The notes beneath the pieces are model-generated. The model saw nothing but the letters and a program-made list of their open reading frames with translations, was not told the origin of the DNA and did not search any database. A stretch of DNA of 64,000 nucleotides from Lacisediminihabitans profunda (GTDB lineage: Bacteria > Actinomycetota > Actinomycetes > Actinomycetales > Microbacteriaceae): the NCBI RefSeq assembly GCF_008040105.1, contig NZ_VRMG01000015.1:124001-188000 (forward strand), read 5' to 3'. Of this stretch, positions 43,139-52,279 are shown piece by piece (within the stretch, counting starts at the first letter, position 1; each line of letters starts with the position of its first letter). Position numbers and translations under genes: made by a program.

Positions 43139-43608
43139 GTGACGTCGAGACCAAATGCTGTCAGCTCACCGCGCTAATCGGAATGAGACTCTCCGGATCC
43201 GCGGATGCCTCGACGAGGCTCTCGAGCTGCGTTTCGAAAGTCACCGGCTGCAGGGTCTGGACGGTGCGGCAACGCTTCGTCCCATAGAACAAGACCGCGG
43301 ATGAACGTTGCCAAAGCAAGATGGGACATCAGAATGCCCCAACGCTTCCTACCGCTGCGGGTGGCACCCGCCATAAGGTGTCGGGGATCCCGCGCGATGT
43401 GCGAGCCGCGTCGGTCGTCCACCCCGCCGATTCCCCATTCCGACACCGGCCTCACTGAACGCCACTGCCTTCGCTCCGATACCACCAATTCTATTTCGCC
43501 CGGCGGAACCTCGATCGATCAGTCCGATCCCGAGGCGCCTAGTGTCCCGAGGATGTGACGCCAGCCTGACGCTGTGTCACCACAAATCACGACAGACAAG
43601 GAACAACG
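43139..43608. other. 470-base spacer before the ABC operon
   Basis: No gene is supported on either strand. Short frames exist but have no family resemblance and poor codon use. The right end holds a regulon palindrome (43493-43510) and the ribosome-binding sequence AAGGAACAACG of the binding-protein gene. The left part may be eroded coding DNA; I cannot identify it. Confidence 0.5.
43493..43510. promoter_or_regulatory. regulon palindrome upstream of the ABC importer operon
   Basis: On the minus strand it reads GGTTCCGCCGGGCGAAAT. The 15-base core TTTCGCCCGGCGGAA (43494-43508) is nearly symmetric. It lies about 100 bases before the binding-protein ATG, in the only promoter region of the ABC operon. 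Confidence 0.6.
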
Positions 43609-44775
43609 ATGTTCAGATCCAAGTCCATGCCTAAAGCCATTGGTGCACTGGCGTTGGTTGCGCTCTCGATGGTCGCACTTAGCGGCTGCGCTACCACCGC
43701 AGGGACCCCTGCCGCGAGCAAGCCAGCGGACAGCAAGAGCGCTGCGGAATTCACTGCGAAGATCGGTGCCGACATCACCGAGTTGTCCAAGCCGAATCTC
43801 GCACCGGCCCCCGCGTCCGGCCCGGCAGCCGTTTCGGGGAAGACGATCGCGGTCTTGCCCGTCACTTTGGCCGACGCGTCTGCGAAGCGCGCGTCCAATA
43901 CCGTCGTGGAGGCGAGCACGGCGATAGGTTGGAAGGCCACGATCTACGACACTCACGTTTCCGCAACTGAGGCAAACGAGAAGCTGCTGCAGGCGGTCAC
44001 CACAAAGGTCGATGGAATCGTCCTCGTCGGCCTCGACCCGCAGAACATCGGAAGTGGTCTGGCCGCTGCAAAGGCAGCTGGCATCCCGGTCTCGTGCATC
44101 GCCTGTTGGGGGCAAGACGATGCCGACACGAAGTCGAAGTTCCTCTCGGTCGCCCCGTCTGAGCAGGTCCTGACGGACTTGGGACGGGTGAGCGCCGAGT
44201 ACGCCTATCAGTACACGAAGGGACATCCCAAGTTCCTGGCGATGAACGACACATCGCTGACCAACCTCAAGTTCCGCCAGAACGGCTTCGACAAGTTCGT
44301 CGCGGACTGCACGAGTGCCGGAGCGGACTGCCGAGTATTGGCGAACCAGAATTTCCAGTACGCCAACACATTCACGACTCTTCCGGCGCAGGCTGCGTCG
44401 CTCGCCCAGGCACATCCCGGCTTCAATGCATTTTGGGCCGGCTTCGACGTCGCGGCACCGCCGATCATCAGTGGGCTTACTCAAGCCGGACTGACCTCGA
44501 GTGGTTCCTTCCTCGTCGGCTCGCAGGGTGACGGGGCAAGCGAGAAGCTCATCGCCAGCGGCGGATACCAGAAGGCCACTGTGGCCATCTCCTGGGAGTG
44601 GGCGGCGTACGGGATCATCGACAACTTCAATCGCCAGTTCAGCAAGGGAAAGCCGATCGACGTCACGGTGCCGATCCGCCTCTTCGACAAGTCCAACATC
44701 GCAGAAGCGAAAGACGGCACATGGGACGGAGACGTGGACTTCCGCGCCGCCTTCAAGAAGATCTGGAACGGCTAG
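43609..44775 (+). CDS. ribose-type ABC transporter substrate-binding lipoprotein
   Basis: 388 residues. A lipoprotein signal ends at Cys27 (MVALSGC), followed by a flexible Ala/Ser/Pro stretch and a periplasmic-binding-protein type 1 domain (about 75-385) with TIAVLPVTLADASAKR, KVDGIVLVGLDPQNI and FWAGFDVAAPPIISG. This domain binds sugars or sugar-like molecules (ribose, xylose, inositol, autoinducer-2) outside the membrane. The first gene of a three-gene import operon. The ligand here is probably the entry substrate of the cluster (inference). Confidence 0.92.
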   Translation: MFRSKSMPKAIGALALVALSMVALSGCATTAGTPAASKPADSKSAAEFTAKIGADITELSKPNLAPAPASGPAAVSGKTIAVLPVTLADASAKRASNTVVEASTAIGWKATIYDTHVSATEANEKLLQAVTTKVDGIVLVGLDPQNIGSGLAAAKAAGIPVSCIACWGQDDADTKSKFLSVAPSEQVLTDLGRVSAEYAYQYTKGHPKFLAMNDTSLTNLKFRQNGFDKFVADCTSAGADCRVLANQNFQYANTFTTLPAQAASLAQAHPGFNAFWAGFDVAAPPIISGLTQAGLTSSGSFLVGSQGDGASEKLIASGGYQKATVAISWEWAAYGIIDNFNRQFSKGKPIDVTVPIRLFDKSNIAEAKDGTWDGDVDFRAAFKKIWNG

Positions 44776-44780
44776 CCGCG

Positions 44781-46361
44781 ATGAACAACGAGGCCCGTTC
44801 AGCACTGCAGGTGTCAGGTTTGAGTAAGACGTTCACTGGCGTCCGAGTGCTGGACGGCGTCTCTTTCGATGTGTTCCCCGGAGAGGTCCATGCGCTGCTC
44901 GGCCAAAACGGTAGCGGCAAGTCAACCCTCATCAAATGCCTTGCCGGGGTCTATCGGCCCGATCACGGTGCTGAGATCTCTATCGCGGGAAAGCCCACCC
45001 GGCCCGGATTCCCGCCGAGCGGAGCCCGGCAACTGGGCCTGGCCTTCGTTCACCAGGACCTCGGCCTCATCCCCGACATGACTGTCGCCGAAAATCTGGC
45101 GTTGGGAGTAGGTTTCACCACACGAGGCGGCCTCATCAGCTGGCGGAAGCAACGCTCACTCGCCGAGCAGGCGATCGATATCTTCGACCTCGCGGTGCGG
45201 CCGGATGAACTGATTCGCGATGTGCCCGTGACCATGCGCACGCTTCTCGCCATCGCCCGCGCTCTGCAGACGCGCACCGGCCCTAACTCCTCCGAGCTGG
45301 CTTGTCTGATACTCGACGAACCGACGGCTTCGCTGCCTGATAACGACGCGGACATCCTGTTCGCCGCTCTCGATCGGGTCAAGGCGCAGGGAGTAGGCAT
45401 CGTGTACGTCTCCCACCGGCTCGATGAGATCTTCCGGATCGCTGACCGCGCGACCGTTCTGAGAAATGGGGTGAAGACGGGATCGTACGACATCGCCGCG
45501 CTCGATAAGCGCGCCCTGGTGGAGATCATCATCGGGCAGAAGCCGCCGACAACATCGTCATCGGCCGCGACATCTCGTCCCTCCTCGGCCGCCCTGCCCG
45601 ATGTACTACGCGTCTCGAACGTCTCGGGAATCCGGATTAAGGATCTGTCTTTGACCGTTCGTGCCGGTGAGATCGTCGGCGTAGCAGGTCTCGGCGGCAG
45701 CGGACGCAGCGAGCTAGCTCGCCTGATCTTCGGAGCCCAGGAGCGGCGGTCGGGGACGGTTCAGGTCGCCGACACAACCCTCCCCGCCGGATCGGTGTCG
45801 GCCGCTGTCGAAGCCGGTGTCGGCCTCGTGCCGGAGGACCGGCGTCGGGACGGATGCGTCATGTCGATGACGGTGACCGAGAACATGACCCTAGTCCACC
45901 CGCCCACGCTCACGTCCGGATTCCTCGACCTACGGCGTGAGAAAAGGAAGGTCAGGGACTCCATCCTGGAGTTCGATATCCGTCCGACCGACCCGAATAC
46001 GGTGATCGGCACCATGTCGGGAGGGAACCAGCAGAAAGTGGTGCTCGCCAAGTGGCTGGAGGTGAATCCGAAGCTGCTCATCCTCGACGAACCCGTGCAG
46101 GGCGTGGACATCGGAGCGAAAGCGGATATCTACCGCTCGCTCCGCTCGGCTTCAGAGCAAGGAACGGCACTACTCATGATCGACAGTGACTTCGACAACC
46201 TTGCCGAGTTATGCGATCGAGTACTCGTGATCAGAGATGGGCACGTCGCGGAGGAGTTGGTGGGCGCGCAGGTGACTTCGGCGGCCATGTCGCGAGCGAC
46301 GTTCGGCATAGCCGATACACACAGCATGCTTACGACCGAATTCGATGAAGGAGACCGGTAA
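44781..46361 (+). CDS. sugar ABC transporter ATPase with two nucleotide-binding domains
   Basis: 526 residues, the RbsA/XylG double-ATPase layout. Domain 1 (about 8-260): Walker A LLGQNGSGKSTLIK and Walker B LACLILDEPTAS; its signature region is degenerate (VPVTMRTLLAIARAL). Domain 2 (about 275-515): GLGGSGRSELARL, intact signature TMSGGNQQKVVLAKWL and LLILDEPVQGVDIGAK. It begins 5 bases after the binding-protein stop and overlaps the permease ATG (TAATG). Confidence 0.94.
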   Translation: MNNEARSALQVSGLSKTFTGVRVLDGVSFDVFPGEVHALLGQNGSGKSTLIKCLAGVYRPDHGAEISIAGKPTRPGFPPSGARQLGLAFVHQDLGLIPDMTVAENLALGVGFTTRGGLISWRKQRSLAEQAIDIFDLAVRPDELIRDVPVTMRTLLAIARALQTRTGPNSSELACLILDEPTASLPDNDADILFAALDRVKAQGVGIVYVSHRLDEIFRIADRATVLRNGVKTGSYDIAALDKRALVEIIIGQKPPTTSSSAATSRPSSAALPDVLRVSNVSGIRIKDLSLTVRAGEIVGVAGLGGSGRSELARLIFGAQERRSGTVQVADTTLPAGSVSAAVEAGVGLVPEDRRRDGCVMSMTVTENMTLVHPPTLTSGFLDLRREKRKVRDSILEFDIRPTDPNTVIGTMSGGNQQKVVLAKWLEVNPKLLILDEPVQGVDIGAKADIYRSLRSASEQGTALLMIDSDFDNLAELCDRVLVIRDGHVAEELVGAQVTSAAMSRATFGIADTHSMLTTEFDEGDR

Positions 46362-47380
46362 TGACTCAGCACGTAACGGATAAGCCACAGGTAGCTTCCG
46401 GCCCGGCGCCGGCGGGCGCGGCGATCCAATCGAACCGAGCGATCGCCGTCTCGGCATCTCGATTCGGATTGCCGGTCCTGCTCATCATCCTCATCGTCAT
46501 CTTCTCGGTTCTGGCTCCCCAGACCTTCGCGACAGTTACGAATTTGAGGACGGTCCTCAGTACACAATCCGTTCTCGCCGTGCTCGCGCTGGCGGCCATG
46601 ATGACGTTGGTCATCGGCGAGTTCGACCTTTCGCTCGGTGCGCAGATGGGGCTTTCGGCGCTACTCTTCCCCGGCCTTGCCGCGAATGGGACGTTGCCTC
46701 TTCCCGTCGCACTGATTTGCGCGATTCTCGCCACGACGCTGGTAGGCCTGATCAACGGCATCCTGGTCGCGAAACTGAAGATCAACTCGTTCATCGCGAC
46801 GATCGGGATGGCGGCGTTGCTCTCCGCCGCAGTTCTCGCATACTCGGGAGGCAACACCATTTATGCGGGCGTTCCGCCGTCGCTCCTCTCGATCGCGGCC
46901 TTTGCCCCATTGGGCATCCCCGGACCGATCATCTACGTAGCCGTTATCGCCCTGGTCGTGTGGTTGCTTCTGCAGCGCACACCGTTCGGTCGCTGGATGG
47001 CCGCTGTCGGCGGAAGCCGGGATGCGGCCAAGCTCTCGGGAATCAACACAGACCGGGTCACGGTTGTCACGTTCACGCTGGCGGGAGTCTTGTGCGGGAT
47101 CTCCGGTGTACTGCTGGCAAGTCAACTCGGAAGCGGGAACCCGGCCGTCGGCCCCGGCCAGCTGCTGCCCGCCTTCGCCGCCGCGTTTCTCGGTGCGACC
47201 TCGTTCCGTGTGGGCCAATTCAATGTGTGGGGAACGATCTTCGCGGTCTTGACGATTGCGACGGGAGTCGCTGGATTGAACCTGCTGGGACTGCCCTCCT
47301 GGGTGGAGCCAGCGTTCAATGGGTTGGCCTTGATCGTCGCGGTGACCGCCACCCGTTACCTCCGTGGAAAGCCGTTGTAG
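46361..47380 (+). CDS. sugar ABC transporter permease
   Basis: 339 residues with about eight to ten transmembrane helices of the RbsC/AraH (BPD_transp_2) family. It has the coupling region VIGEFDLSLGAQMGLSALLF, GLINGILVAKLKINSFIATIG and GAVGGSRDAAKLSGI-like loop VGGSRDAAKLSGINTDRV. The protein would work as a homodimer with the double ATPase. It is the last gene of the operon, followed by a hairpin terminator at 47395-47419. Confidence 0.93.
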   Translation: MTQHVTDKPQVASGPAPAGAAIQSNRAIAVSASRFGLPVLLIILIVIFSVLAPQTFATVTNLRTVLSTQSVLAVLALAAMMTLVIGEFDLSLGAQMGLSALLFPGLAANGTLPLPVALICAILATTLVGLINGILVAKLKINSFIATIGMAALLSAAVLAYSGGNTIYAGVPPSLLSIAAFAPLGIPGPIIYVAVIALVVWLLLQRTPFGRWMAAVGGSRDAAKLSGINTDRVTVVTFTLAGVLCGISGVLLASQLGSGNPAVGPGQLLPAFAAAFLGATSFRVGQFNVWGTIFAVLTIATGVAGLNLLGLPSWVEPAFNGLALIVAVTATRYLRGKPL

Positions 47381-47394
47381 ACCGTCTCGTTGCC

Positions 47395-47419
47395 TGTGGC
47401 GGCTCGTCGAGCCACCACA
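47395..47419 (+). terminator. hairpin after the ABC operon
   Basis: TGTGGCGGCTCG pairs with CGAGCCACCACA (one C/A mismatch, 1-base tip), 15 bases after the permease stop. No T run follows, so this is a probable actinobacterial-style terminator for the three-gene transport operon. Confidence 0.55.
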
Positions 47420-47477
47420 GCGGGCCGCGGAGGGCGGGAGCATTCCGGGCGCCCTCAAACTGTAGACAAGAATCAAG

Positions 47478-47835
47478 ATGGTCCTCGGCCTGGACCGGAA
47501 GATTTGGCGGTTGCTGAAGCGTGACGGCATCGACGTGGCCCGCTGCACCGTCGAGCGGCTGATGCGCCGGCAGGGGATGCCTGGGATCCGCCGCCTTCGT
47601 CGCCGACGTCTTCGGCCGCCGCATCGTCGGTTGGCGAACCACGACCGGAGAAGCCACCGCCGGGGTCGCGCACCACAGCGACGCGGGATCCCAGTACACC
47701 TCAATCCGACGCACCATTCCGCACCATCGACGAGCTCGAACTCGCGACCCTGTCCTGGGTGAAAACACCGCCCAGCCGCAACCGCGACAGGGAGAACCCG
47801 CCCTCCACCAACCCCGGGGCGATCCAGGACAGTAC
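47478..47835 (+). pseudogene. IS3-family transposase (OrfB) remnant with internal deletions
   Basis: Three OrfB pieces follow one another in changing frames. The first reads RKIWRLLKRDGIDVARCTVE and RLMRRQGMPGIRR (helical N-terminal region). The next, from about 47593, reads AFVADVFGRRIVGWR and later HHSDAGSQYTSI (DDE integrase core). The last, from about 47723, is TIDELELATLSWV. Order and strand are right but the distances are far too short and frames shift, so the element is dead. Its ends are not evident. It separates the ABC operon from the esterase gene. Confidence 0.75.
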
Positions 47836-48059
47836 AACTAGCGACTCACGCCCACACGGTCACGGCCCTTCAGGCGGCGAACTGGCCCGCGTGAGTGCGA
47901 GCGTTACCGCGGTCGGCGCAACCGCCGTTTATCGGGATGAAATCCCGGCGGACACGCGGAGATCACGACGATGCACTCGAGAAGCGCTTCGAACGTTATC
48001 GAATCTCCGGGCCGCCCCTTGCGGCAGCATAAAGCCAGGGAACCGAGACAATCGAGCAC

Positions 48060-48077
48060 GTTACCGCTGGGCAAGAA
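48060..48077. promoter_or_regulatory. regulon palindrome upstream of the Ser-hydrolase gene
   Basis: GTTACCGCTGGGCAAGAA, about 80 bases before the start of the hydrolase at 48158, matches the site at 42251 at 15 of 18 positions. The remaining DNA from 47840 to 48157 shows no gene. Confidence 0.5.
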
Positions 48078-48157
48078 GACATGATGTGCGTGGCAACGAC
48101 ACCGGCCTAGGGTTTTGCCTGCGCGCCATAAGGACGTGGCCGCGGATGGAGAGAGAA

Positions 48158-48886
48158 ATGCCGCAGACCTTCGTATTGATAAACGGCGCCTGGCACGGCG
48201 GTTGGGCGTGGCACGCGGTCGCGTCCGAACTTCGGACAGCAGGACATGAGGTGTACGCCCCGATCCTCCCCGGCCTGGGCGAACACGATGACCCGTCGAC
48301 ACTCACCCTTCAAGAGTGCGTCGACTTCGTCGCTGACTACATCACCAGCAAAGGCCTCTCAGAAGTGATCCTGGTTGGACATAGCTGGGGCGGCTTCCTC
48401 GTCTCGGGCGTGACCATGAAGCTCGGACGCGCGATCGCCCGCCGCGTCTATTTAAACGCCCACGTACCACTCACCGGCGAATCGCTCAACGACATCGTGC
48501 CGCCGGAATACGTGACACTATTCGACGAGCTCGCAGAGGCCTCCGGCAACAACTCGGTGAGCTTGCCTTATGAACTCTGGCAGGAGGCGCTCATGCAAGA
48601 TGCCGGCGAGGAAGCGCAGCGAATCGCCCACGCGGGGCTATTGCCCCAGCCCTACCGCTACTTCACGGACAGCCTCGATCTCGATGGCCTCGAAGATAAG
48701 GGCGTCCCGGCCAGTTACGTCACGTCGCCAGATGACCTCGCTCTGCCGCCGGGTGAGTACGGCTGGACGCCCCGCTTCCCCGACCGCCTCCGGAACGTCA
48801 GGATCGTAGCCACGGTTGGCAGTCACGAGAGCCTCTTCACCCAGCCGGCAGCAGTCGCTGCTGCGCTACAAGAGGCCTCAGCCTAG
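48158..48886 (+). CDS. alpha/beta hydrolase, Ser-nucleophile esterase type
   Basis: 242 residues. FVLINGAWHGGWAWHAVASE forms the oxyanion loop, VILVGHSWGGFLVSGV the nucleophile elbow with Ser, and VGSHESLFTQP the catalytic His. This short, cap-rich type resembles plant methylesterase/hydroxynitrile-lyase-like enzymes, so it could split an ester of an aromatic acid or a C-C bond. The GTG/ATG choice: ATG at 48158 with GGAGAG upstream; an ATG at 48146 is less well spaced. A regulon-type palindrome lies upstream and an intrinsic terminator downstream, so it is a single-gene unit. Confidence 0.88.
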   Translation: MPQTFVLINGAWHGGWAWHAVASELRTAGHEVYAPILPGLGEHDDPSTLTLQECVDFVADYITSKGLSEVILVGHSWGGFLVSGVTMKLGRAIARRVYLNAHVPLTGESLNDIVPPEYVTLFDELAEASGNNSVSLPYELWQEALMQDAGEEAQRIAHAGLLPQPYRYFTDSLDLDGLEDKGVPASYVTSPDDLALPPGEYGWTPRFPDRLRNVRIVATVGSHESLFTQPAAVAAALQEASA

Positions 48887-48899
48887 TTGCCGAACCGAT

Positions 48900-48928
48900 C
48901 GGCGGGAGCGCTCGATTGGCTCCCGCCG
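48900..48928 (+). terminator. intrinsic terminator after the Ser-hydrolase gene
   Basis: A perfect 10-base stem (CGGCGGGAGC at 48900-48909 with its complement at 48919-48928), a 9-base loop and a T-rich tail (TTTCCCCTTATTTCC). It begins 14 bases after the hydrolase stop. Confidence 0.8.
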
Positions 48929-49387
48929 TTTCCCCTTATTTCCTTGGCTCCGGTCGCTGGCGTCTCGCAGAAATGAGGTTTGATGCGGCGAGGAGCCTAC
49001 GTGCAACTCTGCCTCGACGGCTACGCCGTTGGCGATCCAGCGATACTTCCTGCTGCGCCTGACGCACATTGGCCCGGCTGCCCTTCCCCGACGAGCTCGA
49101 CGACCTGGTCGTCGGCACCGGCCCTGCCGGGTGCGTTCTCCCAGGCGTTCTGAATGGCCATGACCATGCGGGCCAAGACCACCGGGCGAAAGAGAGCGTG
49201 TTCTGCCAGCCAAGGTGAACTAGGTGCCGAGTTCAACGTCAACCGGTCGACGAACGCGGACATGGTCGCGCGCTCAAACGCCGTGGCGTGATCGAGCGTG
49301 CTCGGCACGAGAGCGACGCCCGCCGCCACGTATCAAGTCTCACCAACTCAGACGATGGGGACGCTGCTCCGGCGCATCCTGGACCAG
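48929..49387. other. 460-base spacer with possible GMC-oxidoreductase scrap
   Basis: No intact gene. On the plus strand, 49090-49140 reads DELDDLVVGTGPAGCVLPG, which resembles the N-terminal FAD-binding loop of GMC oxidoreductases (DYxVVGAGSAGCVLA), but the match lasts only about 15 residues. A 102-codon minus-strand frame across the same DNA has no recognised family. I see no other structure. Confidence 0.35.
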
Positions 49388-51226
49388 TCAGGAGTGCTCC
49401 GAGCGGAGCTGAGCCGCACGTCGCACGGGCGAATTGCTGGCTCCGAATGCGAGGTAGTCGCCCAGCCTCTGCACTATCTCGAAGAACACGTTGTCGCGCG
49501 TCTCGGTGTACGCCTGCAGGAACTCGCCATCGGAATTCCGGTCATACATGATGTTCAACGCCTTGAGCGTCTGGACGTATTCGGGCGACAGATCGAATCG
49601 GCCGATCAAGTCGTCGTAATAGTTAGTCGGCAGCTGCAGCATCGGCACCCCGTTGAGGTCAAGGGAACGCACGGTCGAGAAGATGTCTCTCGACCCGAGC
49701 GCGATGTGCCCCGGAGATCGCGCGCCTCCTCCGGCCACGGACTCGACGACGCTCGTGGGGAGCACGTTGAGCACGACCCGAACCGTGCCGGCCCCATTGG
49801 CGAGCACCTGACTGCGAACGAGGCCGCGCTCGTCGGCCACGTCCTCGCTCGGTTGTGCGACCAGCCCAAGGATCGACCGATAGAAGAGAACCGCTTCGTC
49901 GAACGTGCGCCAGTTCTGAGGGAGCGCGATGTGATCCACATGGTCTATTGCTCGAGACCTCGCCGGCTCGGGTTCGGTTGCACCCGAGAAGCGTCCGATC
50001 CAGTCCGGCTCGTTCGCGACCGGTGCGGGACTCAACCCGACTCGCACCGATCCCGGGGCCCGCAGCACGTGGCTCGACGGACTCGGATCGGGTGCGACGT
50101 CGTGAGCGAGTAGCTCGCCTGCCCTCCGCGATGCCGCCTCGACGTCGACCAGGTGAAACCCGATCCCCACGATCCCGACAGGTGCGGTGTCGTCCGACCC
50201 ACTCGTCGTGATAATGAGCCGCACATCCCCCTGCGACCACAGATCGTCGCCGTTGCCGGATGCACCGCGATGAACGAATCCCAACGCGAGGAAAGTGCCG
50301 TCCAGGTCGTGCCGCTCGGGTACCGCGACCCGGATGTAATCGAAATCCTCCGCGGGACCACTGTGCGTCAGACGCGTCAACGAGGGACTGACTGCGCCGT
50401 CTCGAAAGCCGACTGTGGTCGCGGTGATGTCTTCGAGATAGCGAAGCGAACGGAGGCCGTCGATCGCAGTCAGTCGTGGATCCGTCTGCCTGAATACGTC
50501 GTTGAAGACCTCGATCGACATCGGACCGGCGTATCCGGTTTTGGCGATCGCGGCGGTCCACCCGACGAGGTCGAAATCACCCTGCCCGGGAAACAGGCGA
50601 TAGTGGCGACTCCAGGACAGCGGATCCAGCTGGATCAGGGGGGCATCCGCGACCTGGGCGAAGAAAATCTTCTCACCGGGGATCTCCTCGATCAGCTCGA
50701 GCGATGATCGCCGAGACAGCATGTGGAAGCTGTCAAGACACAGGCCGACCGCGGGGTGGTCCGCCTGGCGAACGATCGACCACGCATGGTCGTACGTCGA
50801 CACGAAGCGCCCCCAGGCGAGCGCTTCGTAGGCGATCTTGACCCCCCTCTCCTGGGCGAGGTCGCCAAGGACCCTCAACTGCTCCGCCAGCAGGTCATCG
50901 TCATCGATCACCGCCGTCGCTACGTTCGAGCACAGCAGCATCAGCGGTGCGCCGAGCTGTGCGGCGACATCCAGCTTTGCAGCAGCCCGGCGAAGGTTGG
51001 CTTCGAACTGGGATTCGAGCACTCCCTCGAAGTCGCGGAAAGGCTGATAGAGCTCTACGGCCATGCCAAGGTCCCTGGCGAAACGCCCCACGCCCCGCGG
51101 ACTCAGGGGACTCGCGATGAGATCATTGTCGAAGATCTCGACGCCGTCGAATCCGGCAGCTGCCGCGGCCCCGAGCTTCTCCTCCAATGAGCCGGAGAGG
51201 CTCACCGTGGCGATGGATGCCCTCAT
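49388..51226 (-). CDS. TIM-barrel / VOC fusion, 3-dehydroshikimate dehydratase (QuiC)-like
   Basis: 612 residues with two parts. Residues 1-280 are a xylose-isomerase-like TIM barrel: AAAAGFDGVEIFDNDLI, VKIAYEALAWGRFVS with Glu, VGLCLDSFHMLSR with Asp/His, and PMSIEVFND with Glu. Residues 300-612 are a two-module VOC region like 4-hydroxyphenylpyruvate dioxygenase, with HVDHIAL, PGHIALGS and the final VFFEIVQR giving His, His and Glu. This fusion is known from bacterial 3-dehydroshikimate dehydratases, which make protocatechuate. That would link the cluster to pcaHG. Its ATG shares a base with the upstream hydrolase stop (TGATG). Confidence 0.88.
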   Translation of the reverse strand: MRASIATVSLSGSLEEKLGAAAAAGFDGVEIFDNDLIASPLSPRGVGRFARDLGMAVELYQPFRDFEGVLESQFEANLRRAAAKLDVAAQLGAPLMLLCSNVATAVIDDDDLLAEQLRVLGDLAQERGVKIAYEALAWGRFVSTYDHAWSIVRQADHPAVGLCLDSFHMLSRRSSLELIEEIPGEKIFFAQVADAPLIQLDPLSWSRHYRLFPGQGDFDLVGWTAAIAKTGYAGPMSIEVFNDVFRQTDPRLTAIDGLRSLRYLEDITATTVGFRDGAVSPSLTRLTHSGPAEDFDYIRVAVPERHDLDGTFLALGFVHRGASGNGDDLWSQGDVRLIITTSGSDDTAPVGIVGIGFHLVDVEAASRRAGELLAHDVAPDPSPSSHVLRAPGSVRVGLSPAPVANEPDWIGRFSGATEPEPARSRAIDHVDHIALPQNWRTFDEAVLFYRSILGLVAQPSEDVADERGLVRSQVLANGAGTVRVVLNVLPTSVVESVAGGGARSPGHIALGSRDIFSTVRSLDLNGVPMLQLPTNYYDDLIGRFDLSPEYVQTLKALNIMYDRNSDGEFLQAYTETRDNVFFEIVQRLGDYLAFGASNSPVRRAAQLRSEHS

Positions 51227-52143
51227 CAGACCGACGGTCCTGCACCAGCGAACCCGGGGGACAGGGGTAACCCGCGGCTGGTATCGCTTCCGCCATTCAG
51301 AAATGGAACGAGCAGGTCCAACAGTTCCTGAGGACGCTCCTCGGGAACCCAGTGCCCGCAGTTCGCAATGGAGCCGCCGGTTACATTTACGGCGAATTCC
51401 TGCAGAATACCGACCATCCGCGATCCCCACCGCTGGTCCCCGCCAATCGCGAGGACCGGTAGCTCAAGCGGGGTGCGCGCGAATTCACGGTTGTCGTCGG
51501 CGTCGCGCGGAAATGCCCGGTACCATTCCAGCATCCCTCTGATGGCACCGGGTCGAGCCATCGCCTCGGCGAAGACGGCTACATCCTCGGTAGTAATGCC
51601 CCCCTGGTTGTAGATGCGCTCGCGAACGAAAGAGTCGATGTACAGGAACTCTCGCCCTTGAATGAGCTGCTCTGGAAGATTTCGATGCTGATGAAACGCG
51701 AAGTGCCACAGCTTCGGGTCGACGAGGGCTGTATCCCAGAAGCTCGCCCCGGGGATCGGCACATCGATGATCGCCACTCGCTGTACCGAGGCCGGTGCCG
51801 ATGCCGCCCAGGCGAAGGCCGTCATTCCTCCAATGTCATGACCGACGACCGATACCTCGCCATAGCCGAGCTCTCGACGCAGAGTGTCGAGTTCTCGAGC
51901 CATGGCGAGTTTGCTGTATCCGTCGACCGGCTTGTCCGAGTCGCCGCTGCCTTTGAGGTCCACGGCGATCACGGTGTGGTGCTGCGCGAGCGGCCCCATG
52001 ACATGGCGCCACTCTCGCCACGTCTGCGGAAAGCCATGAAGGAGGAATACCGGCTGGCCGACACCGCCGATGACCGAATGCAGCCGTACTCCCCCGACGT
52101 CTGTCATGTGGTGCTCGAATACAACACCGTCAAACACGACCAT
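51226..52143 (-). CDS. alpha/beta hydrolase, Asp-nucleophile type (paralogue)
   Basis: 305 residues, the closest relative in the window of the hydrolase at 41305-42162. It has LHGFPQTWREWRHVM, the nucleophile loop VVGHDIGGMTAFAWA with Asp, and NCGHWVPEERP with His. About 20 extra C-terminal residues are unrelated. Predicted to open an epoxide, remove a halide or hydrolyse a related bond; the paralogy suggests that the two enzymes act on similar intermediates. First gene of a two-gene unit with the dehydratase-like fusion; a regulon palindrome lies 92 bases upstream. Confidence 0.88.
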   Translation of the reverse strand: MVVFDGVVFEHHMTDVGGVRLHSVIGGVGQPVFLLHGFPQTWREWRHVMGPLAQHHTVIAVDLKGSGDSDKPVDGYSKLAMARELDTLRRELGYGEVSVVGHDIGGMTAFAWAASAPASVQRVAIIDVPIPGASFWDTALVDPKLWHFAFHQHRNLPEQLIQGREFLYIDSFVRERIYNQGGITTEDVAVFAEAMARPGAIRGMLEWYRAFPRDADDNREFARTPLELPVLAIGGDQRWGSRMVGILQEFAVNVTGGSIANCGHWVPEERPQELLDLLVPFLNGGSDTSRGLPLSPGFAGAGPSV

Positions 52144-52234
52144 TTCGTCCGCCTCTCGTGAGTTGCGACTGACATCAGGCGGATGCAGTCGCCGAGCAGC
52201 CTAAGCAGGGATGTTCGACGCGGCTCAGTCACGA

Positions 52235-52251
52235 CTCCGCCCGGCGGAATA
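52235..52251. promoter_or_regulatory. regulon palindrome upstream of the hydrolase / dehydratase unit
   Basis: TCCGCC - C - GGCGGA (52236-52248) is a perfect palindrome; on the minus strand the site reads CTATTCCGCCGGGCGGAGT. It is 92 bases before the ATG at 52143. Confidence 0.55.
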
Positions 52252-52279
52252 GGTCGCTCGGGAGGTTGAAGCCTCTCAT

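Noticed and set aside
43519-44805. A 428-codon minus-strand frame opposite the ABC binding-protein gene
   Set aside because: Composition is Arg/Gly/Val/Asp-rich as expected from the complement of a high-GC gene; the binding protein on the plus strand has a lipobox and clear domain.
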